A DNA stretch of 64,000 nucleotides from Hydrogenophaga sp. (GCF_019635465.1 NZ_JAHBZK010000002.1:124001-188000), one strand, 5' to 3'; positions 1 through 9,148 are shown, numbered from the stretch's first letter. The notes: generated by a model from the letters alone, not told the origin. Program-made: numbers and translations.

Positions 1-2587
1 GCAGCGACGAGAGGTTCATGCCGCTCGCGCGGATGACGCGCACCAAGGAGATGAAGGCTGGATCCGCGACGACCGTAGGCAGGTAGATGTCGCAACCCAT
101 CGATTGAAGAACATAGTCGCCCGCATTCACAACGTCATCGTCGCCCGCATGACGATCCAGGTACATCATCAAACGCTGCCACTTTTCGGAAAGCGCAGCA
201 CGCATCACCGGCTCCCAGTGATTTGCCACGAGCCATGCCGCCTTGTTCTTCTCCAGCCTGCGTGGTGACACCACCGCGTGAGCGGAGCGACTCACCAGCC
301 AGAGCTCGTGAAGTACCCGTGCCCAGTCTGCAACGTCAATACCGGCAAGGCGGGCGATATCCGTCGCGCGCTGATCGGCGTTCTGCGATGAACTCACCAA
401 CATCAGCAAGCACTGCAGGAGAACTCGCGTTGTCAGCTCACGCGGGCGATAGCCACCCAGAGGCGAATTCGGTTCCTGAAGCGAAATGCCGTACACCTCG
501 TCGGCCCCGCGCAGTGGCAACTTCGTGGCATACGCCTGAATCTCCTTCATGAGCAGACGTTGGCCGTCTGCATCACGAGTCCTCGCGCCAGCACGCGAGA
601 GCTTCTTTCGCAGATTGGTATCCGACTTCGAGAGATGTGATTTCACTGATGCATGGCTGCGAGCAGTCCAGGCAGCCGCTGATTGCGTGCGAATCAGACC
701 ATCATTGAGCAGTTGCTGGTCAACCCATACCCGAATACCTTGGCCGAACTGGTGCGTGTAGGTGGTGAACATCAAGTCGTTGGCCGCATGGCCTAGTTCG
801 TTGGCGCGCCGGTCAAAAGGGTTCTCCTGCAGCAAGCCAAGGGTGCAGAAGTCGGTGTCGTTGCCGAAGCTGACCCAGGAATGGCGCAAGTCGTGAGGAA
901 CCGATCGCGAATCGCCAGTGGCGCACTTCAGAAGAATCGACATCCACATCCGGATTTCGCTCTCGAACCAGATCGCGCCTGGCTGGTGTGGGTCGCCGAA
1001 CAGAAGATCGTTCCGTTCGGCCAGTTGCGAGTTGAGTCGTTGTCGTGCGTCTGGGGGCAATGCCAGTGACCGAGCTGGGTCTTCGGCGCGCAAGGTCATG
1101 GTTAGACCATGGCGCTTGGCAAGAAGCTCCATCAAGTAGCGGATCACACGCAGGTCTTTCGTATGCGTGAGTCGACGACTCTCCTTGGTTTTGACCCTGG
1201 GGTCTGAGCGCGTCGGATTCACGGCAACCTGCAGCCGGTCTTCGAAGAGGTGGAAGTTCTCAAGGCGCAAACGCAGTGCTTCGCCCATGCGCAAGCCGCA
1301 CTCTTTGGCAAGACCAATGAGAAGGCGTGTCATCGGGAGCGCTGGGCCCTGTTCGCCCTGCCTGATGCACTCGTCCGCCCAGTCCATTGCGCGAGTGGAT
1401 TCGTGCGGGAAGATGACTTGTGCACGCGGAGCGATGGAGCCCGTTCGCTTTTGAGCTCGCTGGAGTTGGGTGGGCTCAATGACCTCCTGAACAACGAGCA
1501 AGTCAAGAATCGCTTGACCCACCGCGCGCACGGAAGGCTTGTTCGATTCTTCTACGCTGGCGTGCACGTCCTCGATGCGCCGCACCAGTTCCTTGACGTC
1601 GATGTTCACCAGGTCCATGTCATGCACAGCGAGGAACAGCCGCTTGGCTGCTCCCGAAAAGTACCGGCCGATACTGGACATGGCGAGATGGTGCTCGTGT
1701 ACCCAGTTCAACGCCACCAAGTGCAGCGCTCTAGGCCAGTGGTGCGAATCGCCAATTCGAGGTCGCAGTGCCCTCAGATTGCGTGAGACAGTGGCGCGAG
1801 CTTCGGCCGTGCCGATCCCCGCGTGGGTGGCCCGTACGATGTCATCAACCAGATCGGCAGCTCTATCGCGGTCTGTGGCGGATCCGTTTACCGAGCTGGT
1901 GGCATGCAGCGGGTGTCTTAGGCGAGCTTGCGCAAGCTTCGCCTCGCTGATCGCCAGGGCCTCCTCGGTCTCCATGTCGATATCCCGTGTTACGAGTGAG
2001 AGATGCGTTGCTTCTCGCGCAGCCGCGCTCGGATCGAGCGCCGCCATCCTGATCTGACCGACAACATGCCCGCGCAGCGCACCAGGCAAGTAGGTCACAG
2101 CTTGGACCTTTGCACTCGCGAGCAGTCCCTCCCAGTGCCTCGGCAGGTTTCGCTTCTCGGGGTGGCTATCCATTGTTGAAAGCAGTTCGGCAATGGATTC
2201 CTCCAGGGACTGCCATTGGAGCGCCTCACTAACTGCGATGTGGGTGAAAGTGCTGATCGTGCGCTCGTCGTAGACAGGCCGTGTCACCTCGCTGGGAGAT
2301 TTCACGTATTCCGCGTGTTCGCCGGGCGGCTGTGGAACAGCCCAACGAATTGATGGGCGATCTTGGTAGCGATGAACTTTTTGCAGGGCGGCGTATGCTG
2401 GTGGAACGTCTTCCGGTCGAACCACCATGTCGAACCCCACAAGGCAACCCAGCGCCAATGCGCTCGGTGAAAGCAGGGGAGAGGCCTCCAGCAGGAAGGC
2501 TTGGAAGTGCTTCAGGGGCCGTGGCGATCGCGAGACCTGTGAGGCATTCAGATGGCTGCGCTGGTGACGTTTATTGTTCGTGCTCAT
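1..2587 (-). CDS. large tyrosine recombinase (integrase-like), 3' end outside window
   Basis: Site-specific recombinase that probably helps move the element it lies in. The frame is open from an ATG at 2587 to the window edge, so 862 residues are visible and the C-terminus is missing. The catalytic set of tyrosine recombinases is present: Arg433 in ECGLRMGEALRL, a Lys near 466-468 (RVKTKESRR), His565 and Arg568 in PHDLRHSW, His600 in ELGHAAND and the putative nucleophile Tyr610 in FTTYTHQF. The catalytic domain therefore lies at about 400-620, preceded by a long N-terminal region and followed by at least 250 unassigned residues. This is far larger than ordinary phage integrases (350-450 residues). 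It starts 13 bases after the stop of another large recombinase, so the two are probably co-transcribed. The residues are read directly; the role in mobility is inferred. Confidence 0.82.
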   Translation of the reverse strand, partial: MSTNNKRHQRSHLNASQVSRSPRPLKHFQAFLLEASPLLSPSALALGCLVGFDMVVRPEDVPPAYAALQKVHRYQDRPSIRWAVPQPPGEHAEYVKSPSEVTRPVYDERTISTFTHIAVSEALQWQSLEESIAELLSTMDSHPEKRNLPRHWEGLLASAKVQAVTYLPGALRGHVVGQIRMAALDPSAAAREATHLSLVTRDIDMETEEALAISEAKLAQARLRHPLHATSSVNGSATDRDRAADLVDDIVRATHAGIGTAEARATVSRNLRALRPRIGDSHHWPRALHLVALNWVHEHHLAMSSIGRYFSGAAKRLFLAVHDMDLVNIDVKELVRRIEDVHASVEESNKPSVRAVGQAILDLLVVQEVIEPTQLQRAQKRTGSIAPRAQVIFPHESTRAMDWADECIRQGEQGPALPMTRLLIGLAKECGLRMGEALRLRLENFHLFEDRLQVAVNPTRSDPRVKTKESRRLTHTKDLRVIRYLMELLAKRHGLTMTLRAEDPARSLALPPDARQRLNSQLAERNDLLFGDPHQPGAIWFESEIRMWMSILLKCATGDSRSVPHDLRHSWVSFGNDTDFCTLGLLQENPFDRRANELGHAANDLMFTTYTHQFGQGIRVWVDQQLLNDGLIRTQSAAAWTARSHASVKSHLSKSDTNLRKKLSRAGARTRDADGQRLLMKEIQAYATKLPLRGADEVYGISLQEPNSPLGGYRPRELTTRVLLQCLLMLVSSSQNADQRATDIARLAGIDVADWARVLHELWLVSRSAHAVVSPRRLEKNKAAWLVANHWEPVMRAALSEKWQRLMMYLDRHAGDDDVVNAGDYVLQSMGCDIYLPTVVADPAFISLVRVIRASGMNLSSL

Positions 2588-2600
2588 GGAGTACACCTGC

Positions 2601-4748
2601 TCAAGCCTTGCGCAGCCCGGTGGCCATGCCCAACCCCAGCATCGCGATTTGCTGCATTTGCAGCGTCCCCACCTCATTGGTCAGCTGGGCGATGCTGACG
2701 TCAGCGTAGACGGAGGCTGGGCTGTTGCCGGCGACCATGTGGCGCATGAAAAGATCAAGTGCCTTGTCCGAGCAGCCCGAGCGGTGCAGGTAGCTACACC
2801 AGTAGTGGCGGCCAACGTTCTCCTCGCAGCGCAGCAAGGGCGGCAGAACGTCCCAGGTGGTTTTGCTGTTGGCAGGCCTTACACCATTCTTGTAGATGCG
2901 AAACAGCGCGGGGACGGGTTTGTGCTGAACCACCTCAGCAAGGTGCGCAATTACCTCGGCGCCGACGGTGGTCTTGCCTGCCTGGGGATCTCGCTGGTAG
3001 CGGCTGAGCACTGCGGCGCAGTGGGCGTACCAGTTCCCGAGCAGATCGCGCACCAACGGAGTCAGGACCGCGAAACGGCTACCGGTTTTGCCCGGATCTG
3101 ACTTGTCCGTCAGCGTGAGCATCTCGACGTCTGGCAAGGCCGAGTCGGCGTTCAGTTCGTACTGGGTTGACAAGCGCAAACCCAGCAGGAATGACAGGGC
3201 CATGGCGGTGAAGTCCGCATAGGCGTTGTGAACGGCGATGACGGTTGACAACGACATGCGCCTGCCTTTGGGGCAGCTTTCCACGCGCTGAACGTAGTAG
3301 CCCCAGATGGCCTGCAGCGAGTGGTCCCGAGGAAGGTAAGGAGAGCCGAAGGCCTGTCCAGGCTCGTGCTGTTGAGGCTCGGTGGACCAACCTTCGCCCA
3401 CCAGAAACTTGCACCAGTCAGCGACGAAATCGTCGTTGTCAACGCGCACGTACCAAGGCCGAGCACGTCCCACCTGATCGAGTCGCAACATTGCATAGGC
3501 CCGGTGCGTGGCCTTCATGCCTGATTCCCTGGCCTGCGTCGGAAAGGCGTTGCGGGCGCGCGCGGCGGTCGGCGTGAACCCTTGGGAATCTGGCTCTTCG
3601 ACTGAAATCGTCGAGACACCAACCGCGATCTGGTGATCGCGTTCGACCTGGGGAAGTATTTCGACGACGCGGACCACAGCGTGCCAGGCTTCGGGCGCCA
3701 GGCGAGCGGACCCGGCGAGGTCACGCAAGGGTGCAAGGAGTTCAATGGGCCAGGGCACGAAGTAGCTGGCTCGAACCGGCAGATAGATCTGGCCCGGGTC
3801 TACGTCCCAATGTTTGCGCTCCGAGAGGCGGTTGATCGCGACGTGCAGGCCGCCGCGCTTCAGATCCAGTGTGAGCAACTCGCCGTGCAGTGCCTCTTCA
3901 CCAAGCGCCAGCGTCATCGCGCCGCGCGCGCTCAATCCTGTGAGCAGAGAGATGGTCTCAACGATGGCGCCAGGCGACTGCACCGCCAAGCGCGAGCGCA
4001 AGTCGGCCTGGTAGATGCCCATTTGAGCCGCTGTTTGCTGGCGGTGGTTGCGAACTCCAGAGCGATCCTTGACGTTGGCGTTTAGCCCGGTGCCAAGGAT
4101 GTGGGCCATGTGCTCTTGCCCAGCCTCGGACAAGTCGGAGTTGGTGAGCGCTCGCCGACCAGTGCGTTGGGTCGCGATGGCCTGTAACTGCCTGACCTTT
4201 CCTGCGTAGGCCTTGCGCCAGTATTTGCCGACGCCCAGAGCGTGAAGATCGGCGGCCGTCTCAGGTCCTTCGTGACCAGGCGCTGGAATCTTCTTGAGGT
4301 CGCGGCGCAGCAGCTTCAGGTAGTCCACCTGCAGGCGTCGGCCTTGTGCCAGTGCCAAGGCGAGCTCCGCGCCGAGCGCGACAGGAATCTCAAGGCAGCG
4401 AGGATCCAGCTCTGTGCACAGCGCCCAACTCCCGTAAGTGCCCAAGCGCCCGGTCATGTGCGCGAGCGGCGTGCCATCCAGGGGGATCTGGCGCTTGGCG
4501 TATGCGGCCAATTGACATGCAAGTTCGAATTGGGGTGCCTCCCAGTCTCGATAAAATTGGTGTTCGCGAGCGAACGCCACCAATGCGCCACTTAAGGTGT
4601 GGATTGCCTGGCTGAAATTGGGCTGATCGGGCGGCACTTCAATGCAGCCCAGCAGCTGTTGGGAAAGCCCCTTGAGCTCGGACGGTATGCCTGTAAAAAA
4701 TTCGTCTTGTGGACTGGGAACAGCTTTCAGGAATCCAGGGTGTGACAC
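2601..4748 (-). CDS. large tyrosine recombinase-like protein, first of a pair
   Basis: A 715-residue protein, probably the partner recombinase of the gene immediately downstream. Its C-terminal third carries a degenerate tyrosine-recombinase pattern: Arg525 in LLGLRLSTQ, a Lys-rich turn (DPGKTGSR), Arg647-His648 in GRHYWCSYL, His670 in FMRHMVAG and Tyr681 in SPASVYADV. The first His of the usual HxxR box is replaced, but the Arg, His and Tyr positions align with those of the downstream protein. The N-terminal 500 residues match nothing I recognise. The only start in frame at the 5' end is GTG at 4748, with no convincing ribosome site, so the true start may be internal. Two large recombinases in tandem recall multi-recombinase mobile modules such as gamma-mobile-trio elements, but membership cannot be shown from sequence alone. 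Confidence 0.72.
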   Translation of the reverse strand: MSHPGFLKAVPSPQDEFFTGIPSELKGLSQQLLGCIEVPPDQPNFSQAIHTLSGALVAFAREHQFYRDWEAPQFELACQLAAYAKRQIPLDGTPLAHMTGRLGTYGSWALCTELDPRCLEIPVALGAELALALAQGRRLQVDYLKLLRRDLKKIPAPGHEGPETAADLHALGVGKYWRKAYAGKVRQLQAIATQRTGRRALTNSDLSEAGQEHMAHILGTGLNANVKDRSGVRNHRQQTAAQMGIYQADLRSRLAVQSPGAIVETISLLTGLSARGAMTLALGEEALHGELLTLDLKRGGLHVAINRLSERKHWDVDPGQIYLPVRASYFVPWPIELLAPLRDLAGSARLAPEAWHAVVRVVEILPQVERDHQIAVGVSTISVEEPDSQGFTPTAARARNAFPTQARESGMKATHRAYAMLRLDQVGRARPWYVRVDNDDFVADWCKFLVGEGWSTEPQQHEPGQAFGSPYLPRDHSLQAIWGYYVQRVESCPKGRRMSLSTVIAVHNAYADFTAMALSFLLGLRLSTQYELNADSALPDVEMLTLTDKSDPGKTGSRFAVLTPLVRDLLGNWYAHCAAVLSRYQRDPQAGKTTVGAEVIAHLAEVVQHKPVPALFRIYKNGVRPANSKTTWDVLPPLLRCEENVGRHYWCSYLHRSGCSDKALDLFMRHMVAGNSPASVYADVSIAQLTNEVGTLQMQQIAMLGLGMATGLRKA

Positions 4749-5104
4749 TTTGGGAGGCTCGCGACAGTTGTTTATCGCTTACCTAATCTCTGCCCATCAG
4801 AAGATTCGATCTGCGACTACTCATTAGCTGCCGCGTGAAATCCATCACAGTCAAATCTGGATGCCTTGCAGAGGGTCTGCGCGCGTCAGCTTTTTTCAGG
4901 ATAACGAGGCGGCGTCGGTAGTCGCAAGTCGTGAAAATGTGACATTGACGATCCTCCTTCGTGAAAACGGAATGATTTTTTTGAGTCAAGGGCCTACTTG
5001 ATGCAGCGTTCGGTTGCACTGGCCACAATCATTAATTAGTTTCCATTAGGCGAAAATTCGAAACGGCATAAACGTGCCGTTGGGTGTGGACTGACAATTC
5101 GTGC

Positions 5105-5170
5105 CTTGATGGTGACTTGATGGTGACGAGTGGTGCGCCAGGGGTGATGAGTGGTGCCGCGAGAGTGGCG
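5105..5170. repeat. short direct repeats near the element end
   Basis: CTTGATGGTGA occurs twice in perfect tandem (5105-5115, 5116-5126). It is followed by GAGTGGTG at 5128-5135 and again at 5149-5156, 21 bases apart (two helical turns), with a variant GAGTGGCG at 5163-5170. The spacing and the position some 300 bases from the tRNA fragment fit arm-type binding sites for the recombinases or an accessory factor. Function is inferred. Confidence 0.5.
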
Positions 5171-5179
5171 GGTGGCACC

Positions 5180-5207
5180 AATAACCTGGCTGACCCAGGG
5201 TTATTTT
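5180..5207 (+). terminator. terminator-like hairpin inside the element end
   Basis: AATAACC and GGTTATT pair around an inner TGG/CCA stem with one bulged base, followed by TTTT. It looks like a Rho-independent terminator in the plus direction, but no gene ends just upstream, so it may instead be a structural or recombination site. Confidence 0.35.
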
Positions 5208-5414
5208 GATGTTGTCCAGCGCGTCTCGCCCTGCAGGGCTATGGTCTTCATTACTAAGCGTACTGCTGGAGAGGCCGCCAAGCTTTTTGCGGTGAACTTG
5301 TGACAGTCAAGGTGTTGTGGTCGTTGACGGACACTAATTGATGTCACATGTAGGAAGGGCTAAGTCGTTGATCTCATTGATTTGAGCCGACGAATCCCGA
5401 TTAACGCATCTAGA

Positions 5415-5438
5415 AATCGCTGTATCTACCCAGCGATT
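5415..5438. repeat. 8-bp inverted repeat beside the attachment site
   Basis: AATCGCTG and CAGCGATT form a perfect inverted repeat with an 8-base spacer, ending 7 bases before the tRNA fragment. Core-type recombinase sites are often paired inverted repeats around the crossover, so this may be one of the binding sites. It could also be a simple hairpin. Confidence 0.4.
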
Positions 5439-5445
5439 GTCTGGG

Positions 5446-5490
5446 CTCCGAAGCCAAGGGTCGTGGGTTCGATCCCCGCCAGCCGCGCCA
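5446..5490 (+). other. 3' half of tRNA-Arg(CCG), probable attR
   Basis: The segment folds as the 3' half of a tRNA: anticodon loop CTCCGAA (anticodon CCG), 3' anticodon stem GCCAA, a five-base variable loop, T arm GTGGG-TTCGATC-CCCGC, acceptor strand CAGCCGC, discriminator G and encoded CCA. The 5' half is absent: the preceding bases CTGGG do not pair properly with GCCAA, and no acceptor 5' strand or D arm lies upstream. Elements that integrate into tRNA 3' ends leave exactly such a fragment at the end distal to the intact tRNA. Its direction (3' end toward 5500) places the element on the left and the chromosome on the right. The intact tRNA should lie beyond position 1. Confidence 0.75.
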
Positions 5491-5640
5491 AAGTTCTCAC
5501 CCGCCCTGGGTGATTTCGACGCCCTGCAGCCTTGCTACGCTCCGATCCACTCGGTGTGTTTCTGGACGTCGATGACTTGCGGTCGGCCCTGAGTCGTGAC
5601 ATGGTCCGTGTCTTCCCATTCGAAGCCACTGGAGATCGCC

Positions 5641-5907
5641 GTGCCGCTCTACCTCGTCGAACGCCATTTCGCAGAAGCCCTCGATCTCGATCCCGCCAAG
5701 GTCAATGCCGTCTCGCAGGTCAATGGCGAACTGGGCGTGAACTGGGTGTTCTCCTTTCTCAGTGCCGACAAGCGCAAGTCCTACTGCCTGTACGAGGCCA
5801 AGGACCCGGATGCCTTGCGCGAGGCCGCCCGGCGCAATGGCGTACCGATCGACGCGATCGTGGAGGTTTCCCAGGCCTACGGCGCGCACATTGCCGTTCC
5901 GGCCTAG
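5641..5907 (+). CDS. DUF4242 domain small protein
   Basis: An 88-residue cytoplasmic protein opening with PLYLVERHF and containing an alternating strand/helix pattern and a FLSADKRKSYCLYEA segment typical of DUF4242, a ferredoxin-like-fold family that includes the nickel-binding SCO4226 of Streptomyces. The GTG at 5641 is preferred because GGAGA precedes it at the right distance and family members start there; an upstream ATG at 5596 would add 15 unlike residues. It is the first chromosomal gene after the element. The next gene converges on it with 21 bases between the stops. Metal binding in this copy is not shown. Confidence 0.72.
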   Translation: MPLYLVERHFAEALDLDPAKVNAVSQVNGELGVNWVFSFLSADKRKSYCLYEAKDPDALREAARRNGVPIDAIVEVSQAYGAHIAVPA

Positions 5908-5928
5908 CAACGCCATGGGGGCGCCCCT

Positions 5929-8900
5929 TCAGCTGGTCGACGGCGAGGAGCCGATGAGCGCCTCAACACGAGGCGCCAGGGCCATCAGGCCCAGGGCGGT
6001 GGATTCATCCAGCGCCTGCGCCAGCAGGGCCTGTGCGCGTCGCGCATCGCCTTTGCGGGCACGCCTCAGCAGCATCCAGCCGTAGCGGTGGTGGCCGTGG
6101 GCCACCCACACGCGCGAGCCGGCCGCGCTGTGGGCCGCGATCGCCACCTCGAAGTGGGCTTGCGCCTCGTCCCAGCGTTCCAACACAGTGGCCAGGCTGC
6201 CCAGCAATCGGTCGGTCGAGCCCAGGCAGGGGCCGCTTGAGTCGCCCAGCAGGGCCATGCCCGCCCGGCTGCTCAGCAGGTCGTAGAGCAGGCCGGCGCG
6301 CGACTGGTCTTCGAGGTAGACGCAGACTTCGGCAAGCAGCATGACCGAGGTTGTGCGGGCGGCGTCGCTCAGACGGCCCTGCAGGCGATGCCAGGCCACG
6401 CCGTCGTATTCGGTCTGGCAGGCCTCGCGCATGTCGAGTTCGGCGTAGATCAGGGCCAGGCCCGGCTTCCAGGTCTGGGCCTCTGCGTTGGTGCGCACGA
6501 AGTGCTCCAGCATGGGCAGCGCCTCGCGCAGGCGGCCTTGCTCGCGCCGCAGGCAGAACATCTGCATGCCGAAGGCGCTGACGACCTTGTCTTCGGCCAC
6601 CCCGCGGCCGGTCTGCAAAGCCTGCATGGCCCAGCGCTCCGCCTCGTCCAGGCGGCCCTCGTTGATGGCCATCAGCACCTCCATGTGCTGGCACACCGCG
6701 AGCCAGAAGGGCGATCGCCATTGCGTGGCCAGCGCCCGGCCGCGGGCGCAGACACTGGCCAGCTGTGCACTGTCACCCACGTGCATCAGGTCGCACATGA
6801 AGTACGCCACCAGCTGCGACACCCGTTCGCGCAGATCGAGCTGCTCTGCGAGGTCCCAGGCCTCCCGGGTAGCGGCCAGGCGGTCGTGCAGCATTTCGGG
6901 CCAGAACACGGCCGCCGAGATGGCGGCAAGTGCCATGTGCAGGCAGCGCGGATCGTTGAGCTCGCGCGCCAGGGCCACGGCGTTGCGGTGCGCCTCCATG
7001 GCCTCGTCGGGTCGATCGCAGTAGATGTAGGCCACGCACAAACGGGAGACGAGTTCAACGCGCACGCTGTCGTTGGCCGGATAGCCGGCGATGGCTTCCA
7101 GCAGCATCGCCACCGCCGCTTCGCCCGAGCGGCTGGCCTGGGTGCTGCTGTTGGCATAGCCGATGGCGGCTCTCGCGAACGCGTCGGCCTGATCGCCCTG
7201 GCGGGCCAATGTGGCGGCTTGGCGAAACAGCTCGTTGGCGGCGTCCACATTGCCATGCCACAACTGCGCATCGCCCAGCGCCTGCAGCACCCGGCAGCGC
7301 CGCTGCAGGTCGCGTGGCTGGTGGCGCTGAAGCAACTGCAGCGCCACGTCGTAGAGGCGCACGGCCTCTTCGAAAGCCAGCACGCGACCGGCGTGCCCGG
7401 CGGCGCGCTCGGCGTAGTCCAGTGCCTTGTGCGCGGCCGCACCCGGGCCGGCTTCGCTGAAGTGCACCGCCAGTTGAGACCAGACACTGGGGTCGTCGCT
7501 CCCGTGGCGCTGCTCCAGCGCTTCGCCAATGCGCAGGTGCAGGCGGGCCCGTCGCAGCGGAAGCATTTCGTCGTACAGCGTTTCGCGGATCAGGGCGTGG
7601 CTGAAGCGAAAGTCCTGCGCATCGGGCATCGGTTCGATGAGGCTTTCGTCCAACGCCTCTTCCAGGGTCTGCAGCAGGGCATCCTCGTCGGTGTCGGCAT
7701 CGAGGTCGCTCAGCAGCGCCAGGTCGAACCGGCGACCCATGCAGGCGGCCACCGCCAGCGTGCGCGCCGCCGCCGGCGACAGGCGATTGAGGCGCTGGCC
7801 AATCACCTCGCGCACGCCTGCCGGAATGGCCTTCAACCAGGGCGCGTCCTCATCCGCCGCGTTCAAGCCCTGAGGCCCCTGGGTGTCGAGCAGGTAGCGC
7901 AGCGTCTCGACGAGAAACAACGGGTGTCCCTCGGTGCGCTCGTGCAGGGCTTGTACAAGCCGCGCGTTGGCGGATTGGCCACTGATGGCACTGGCGAATT
8001 CCTGCGTCTCGCCGACGCTGAGGCCGCGCATCTCGATGCGCTGGCACCCACTGGCGCGGGTCAACTCGGCCAGGGTGTCGAACAACGGATGTTGGCGCGA
8101 GAGTTCCGTGTCTCGGTAGGTGCCGACGATGAGCAAGGCGCAGTCCGAGAGCTCATGGGCCAGAAAGGCCAGCAGTCGCAGCGAGGACGCGTCCGCCCAG
8201 TGCAGGTCTTCGAACGCCAGCAGCACCGGTGCATGTTGCGTGACCCGGCGCCAGAAGCCGACCACCGCGTCGAAGAGCCGAAAGCGCGACTGTTGCGAAT
8301 CGCTGGCGCTGTCGCTGTCGGCCCTCACGCCGAAGCGCTCGGCCACCTCGGGCGCGATGGCGGCAATGTCGGCGATGCCATTGCCCAGCAAGGCCATGGC
8401 CTGCTCGTCGCTGCAAGCGTTGAGCTGCCCACGGATCAACTGGCGCCAGGGCCAGAAGGGCGGGGCGCCGGCTTCCTCCGGGCAGCGGCCCCAGCCGACC
8501 TCCACGCCTTCGCGCTGCGCCTGCCAGGCCAGTCGCTGCAGCAGGTGCGATTTGCCGATGCCCCCTGAGCCCGCCAGCAGCACCATGCGCCCCGTGCCGC
8601 GGCGCGCGCTGTCCAGCGCGGCCATCAGTTGGGCGAGTTCCGTCTTGCGTCCCACGAAGAGATCGGCAGGGCGTTCTTCGGTGGGTGCTGCTCGCGGCGA
8701 CGGCGTCAACCCGGCGGGCATCAATGCGCCCGACGCGAGCGAAGGCGTCGCGGCCTCATCGCTCACCGACAGCGCGGCCGAGAAGCGGTAGCCCCGGGCG
8801 GGAATCGTGGCCACGGCATCACGCCCCAGCAGCTTGCGCAAAGCCGATACCTGCACCGAGAGGTTGTTCTCCTCGACCACCAGACCGGGCCACACCCGGT

Positions 8901-9060
8901 CCAGCAACTCGGCCTTGCCCAACACGCGATCGCGCGACTCGATCAGGCACACGAGCAGGTCGAACGCGCGCGCGCCCAGCTCGGCGGCCTGGCCGTCGAC
9001 GAGCACGAGTCGCTGGTCCGGCAGGACCTCGACGCGGCCAAACGTGTAGCGCGTGGGCAT
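5929..9060 (-). CDS. giant transcriptional regulator: OmpR-type winged helix, AAA ATPase, helical repeats
   Basis: A 1043-residue cytoplasmic regulator. Residues 1-100 form a DNA-binding winged helix of the OmpR C-terminal type (VLVDGQAAELGARAFDLL, then TIPARGYRF). There follow a linker and an ATPase module with Walker A GSGGIGKS at about 164-171 and a Walker B-like LLAFEDLHW near 270. The C-terminal half is alpha-helical, with repeated A/L/R-rich pairs of helices of TPR/MalT type. Such proteins are signal-dependent STAND-like activators: a ligand drives ATP-dependent assembly on DNA. The start at 9060 is chosen for the ribosome site GAGGAG; an upstream ATG at 9129 adds unrelated residues. 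It is divergent from the methyltransferase/OsmC cluster and probably controls it through the repeats at 9149-9177. The inducing signal is unknown. Confidence 0.85.
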   Translation of the reverse strand: MPTRYTFGRVEVLPDQRLVLVDGQAAELGARAFDLLVCLIESRDRVLGKAELLDRVWPGLVVEENNLSVQVSALRKLLGRDAVATIPARGYRFSAALSVSDEAATPSLASGALMPAGLTPSPRAAPTEERPADLFVGRKTELAQLMAALDSARRGTGRMVLLAGSGGIGKSHLLQRLAWQAQREGVEVGWGRCPEEAGAPPFWPWRQLIRGQLNACSDEQAMALLGNGIADIAAIAPEVAERFGVRADSDSASDSQQSRFRLFDAVVGFWRRVTQHAPVLLAFEDLHWADASSLRLLAFLAHELSDCALLIVGTYRDTELSRQHPLFDTLAELTRASGCQRIEMRGLSVGETQEFASAISGQSANARLVQALHERTEGHPLFLVETLRYLLDTQGPQGLNAADEDAPWLKAIPAGVREVIGQRLNRLSPAAARTLAVAACMGRRFDLALLSDLDADTDEDALLQTLEEALDESLIEPMPDAQDFRFSHALIRETLYDEMLPLRRARLHLRIGEALEQRHGSDDPSVWSQLAVHFSEAGPGAAAHKALDYAERAAGHAGRVLAFEEAVRLYDVALQLLQRHQPRDLQRRCRVLQALGDAQLWHGNVDAANELFRQAATLARQGDQADAFARAAIGYANSSTQASRSGEAAVAMLLEAIAGYPANDSVRVELVSRLCVAYIYCDRPDEAMEAHRNAVALARELNDPRCLHMALAAISAAVFWPEMLHDRLAATREAWDLAEQLDLRERVSQLVAYFMCDLMHVGDSAQLASVCARGRALATQWRSPFWLAVCQHMEVLMAINEGRLDEAERWAMQALQTGRGVAEDKVVSAFGMQMFCLRREQGRLREALPMLEHFVRTNAEAQTWKPGLALIYAELDMREACQTEYDGVAWHRLQGRLSDAARTTSVMLLAEVCVYLEDQSRAGLLYDLLSSRAGMALLGDSSGPCLGSTDRLLGSLATVLERWDEAQAHFEVAIAAHSAAGSRVWVAHGHHRYGWMLLRRARKGDARRAQALLAQALDESTALGLMALAPRVEALIGSSPSTS

Positions 9061-9148
9061 GGGGTGCTTTCTCCTCAGGGCGAGACCATACCCGCGTTGG
9101 ACGCAAAACCGGTTCCCCCATGCGCGCATTGGCCACGTCGCCCTGCTT

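Larger units (their letters stand above)
4749..5640. other. non-coding end of the integrated element and junction with the chromosome
   Basis: About 0.9 kb without a convincing gene, clearly richer in A+T than the rest of the window up to about 5440. It holds tandem and spaced short repeats (5105-5170), a terminator-like hairpin (5180-5207), an 8-bp inverted repeat (5415-5438) and a tRNA 3' fragment (5446-5490). To the right of 5490 the base composition returns to that of the chromosome and leads into the DUF4242 gene. The layout is that of an element end carrying recombination sites. Confidence 0.6.

Noticed and set aside
4783-5028. A minus-strand frame of 81 codons upstream of the first recombinase, possibly an excisionase
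   Set aside because: It has no helix-turn-helix, poor start context and no resemblance to known excisionases; it lies in A+T-rich non-coding sequence. It could be revisited if conserved in relatives.
5426-5629. A minus-strand open frame of 67 codons across the tRNA fragment
   Set aside because: Its end reads LARLAGIEPTTLGFGAQTIAG, the well-known false translation of tRNA sequence; there is no ribosome site or family match.
6388-8568. A plus-strand frame of 726 codons opposite the giant regulator
   Set aside because: It is an antisense shadow: no domain, no ribosome site, and the minus strand encodes Walker motifs and a winged helix over the same bases.
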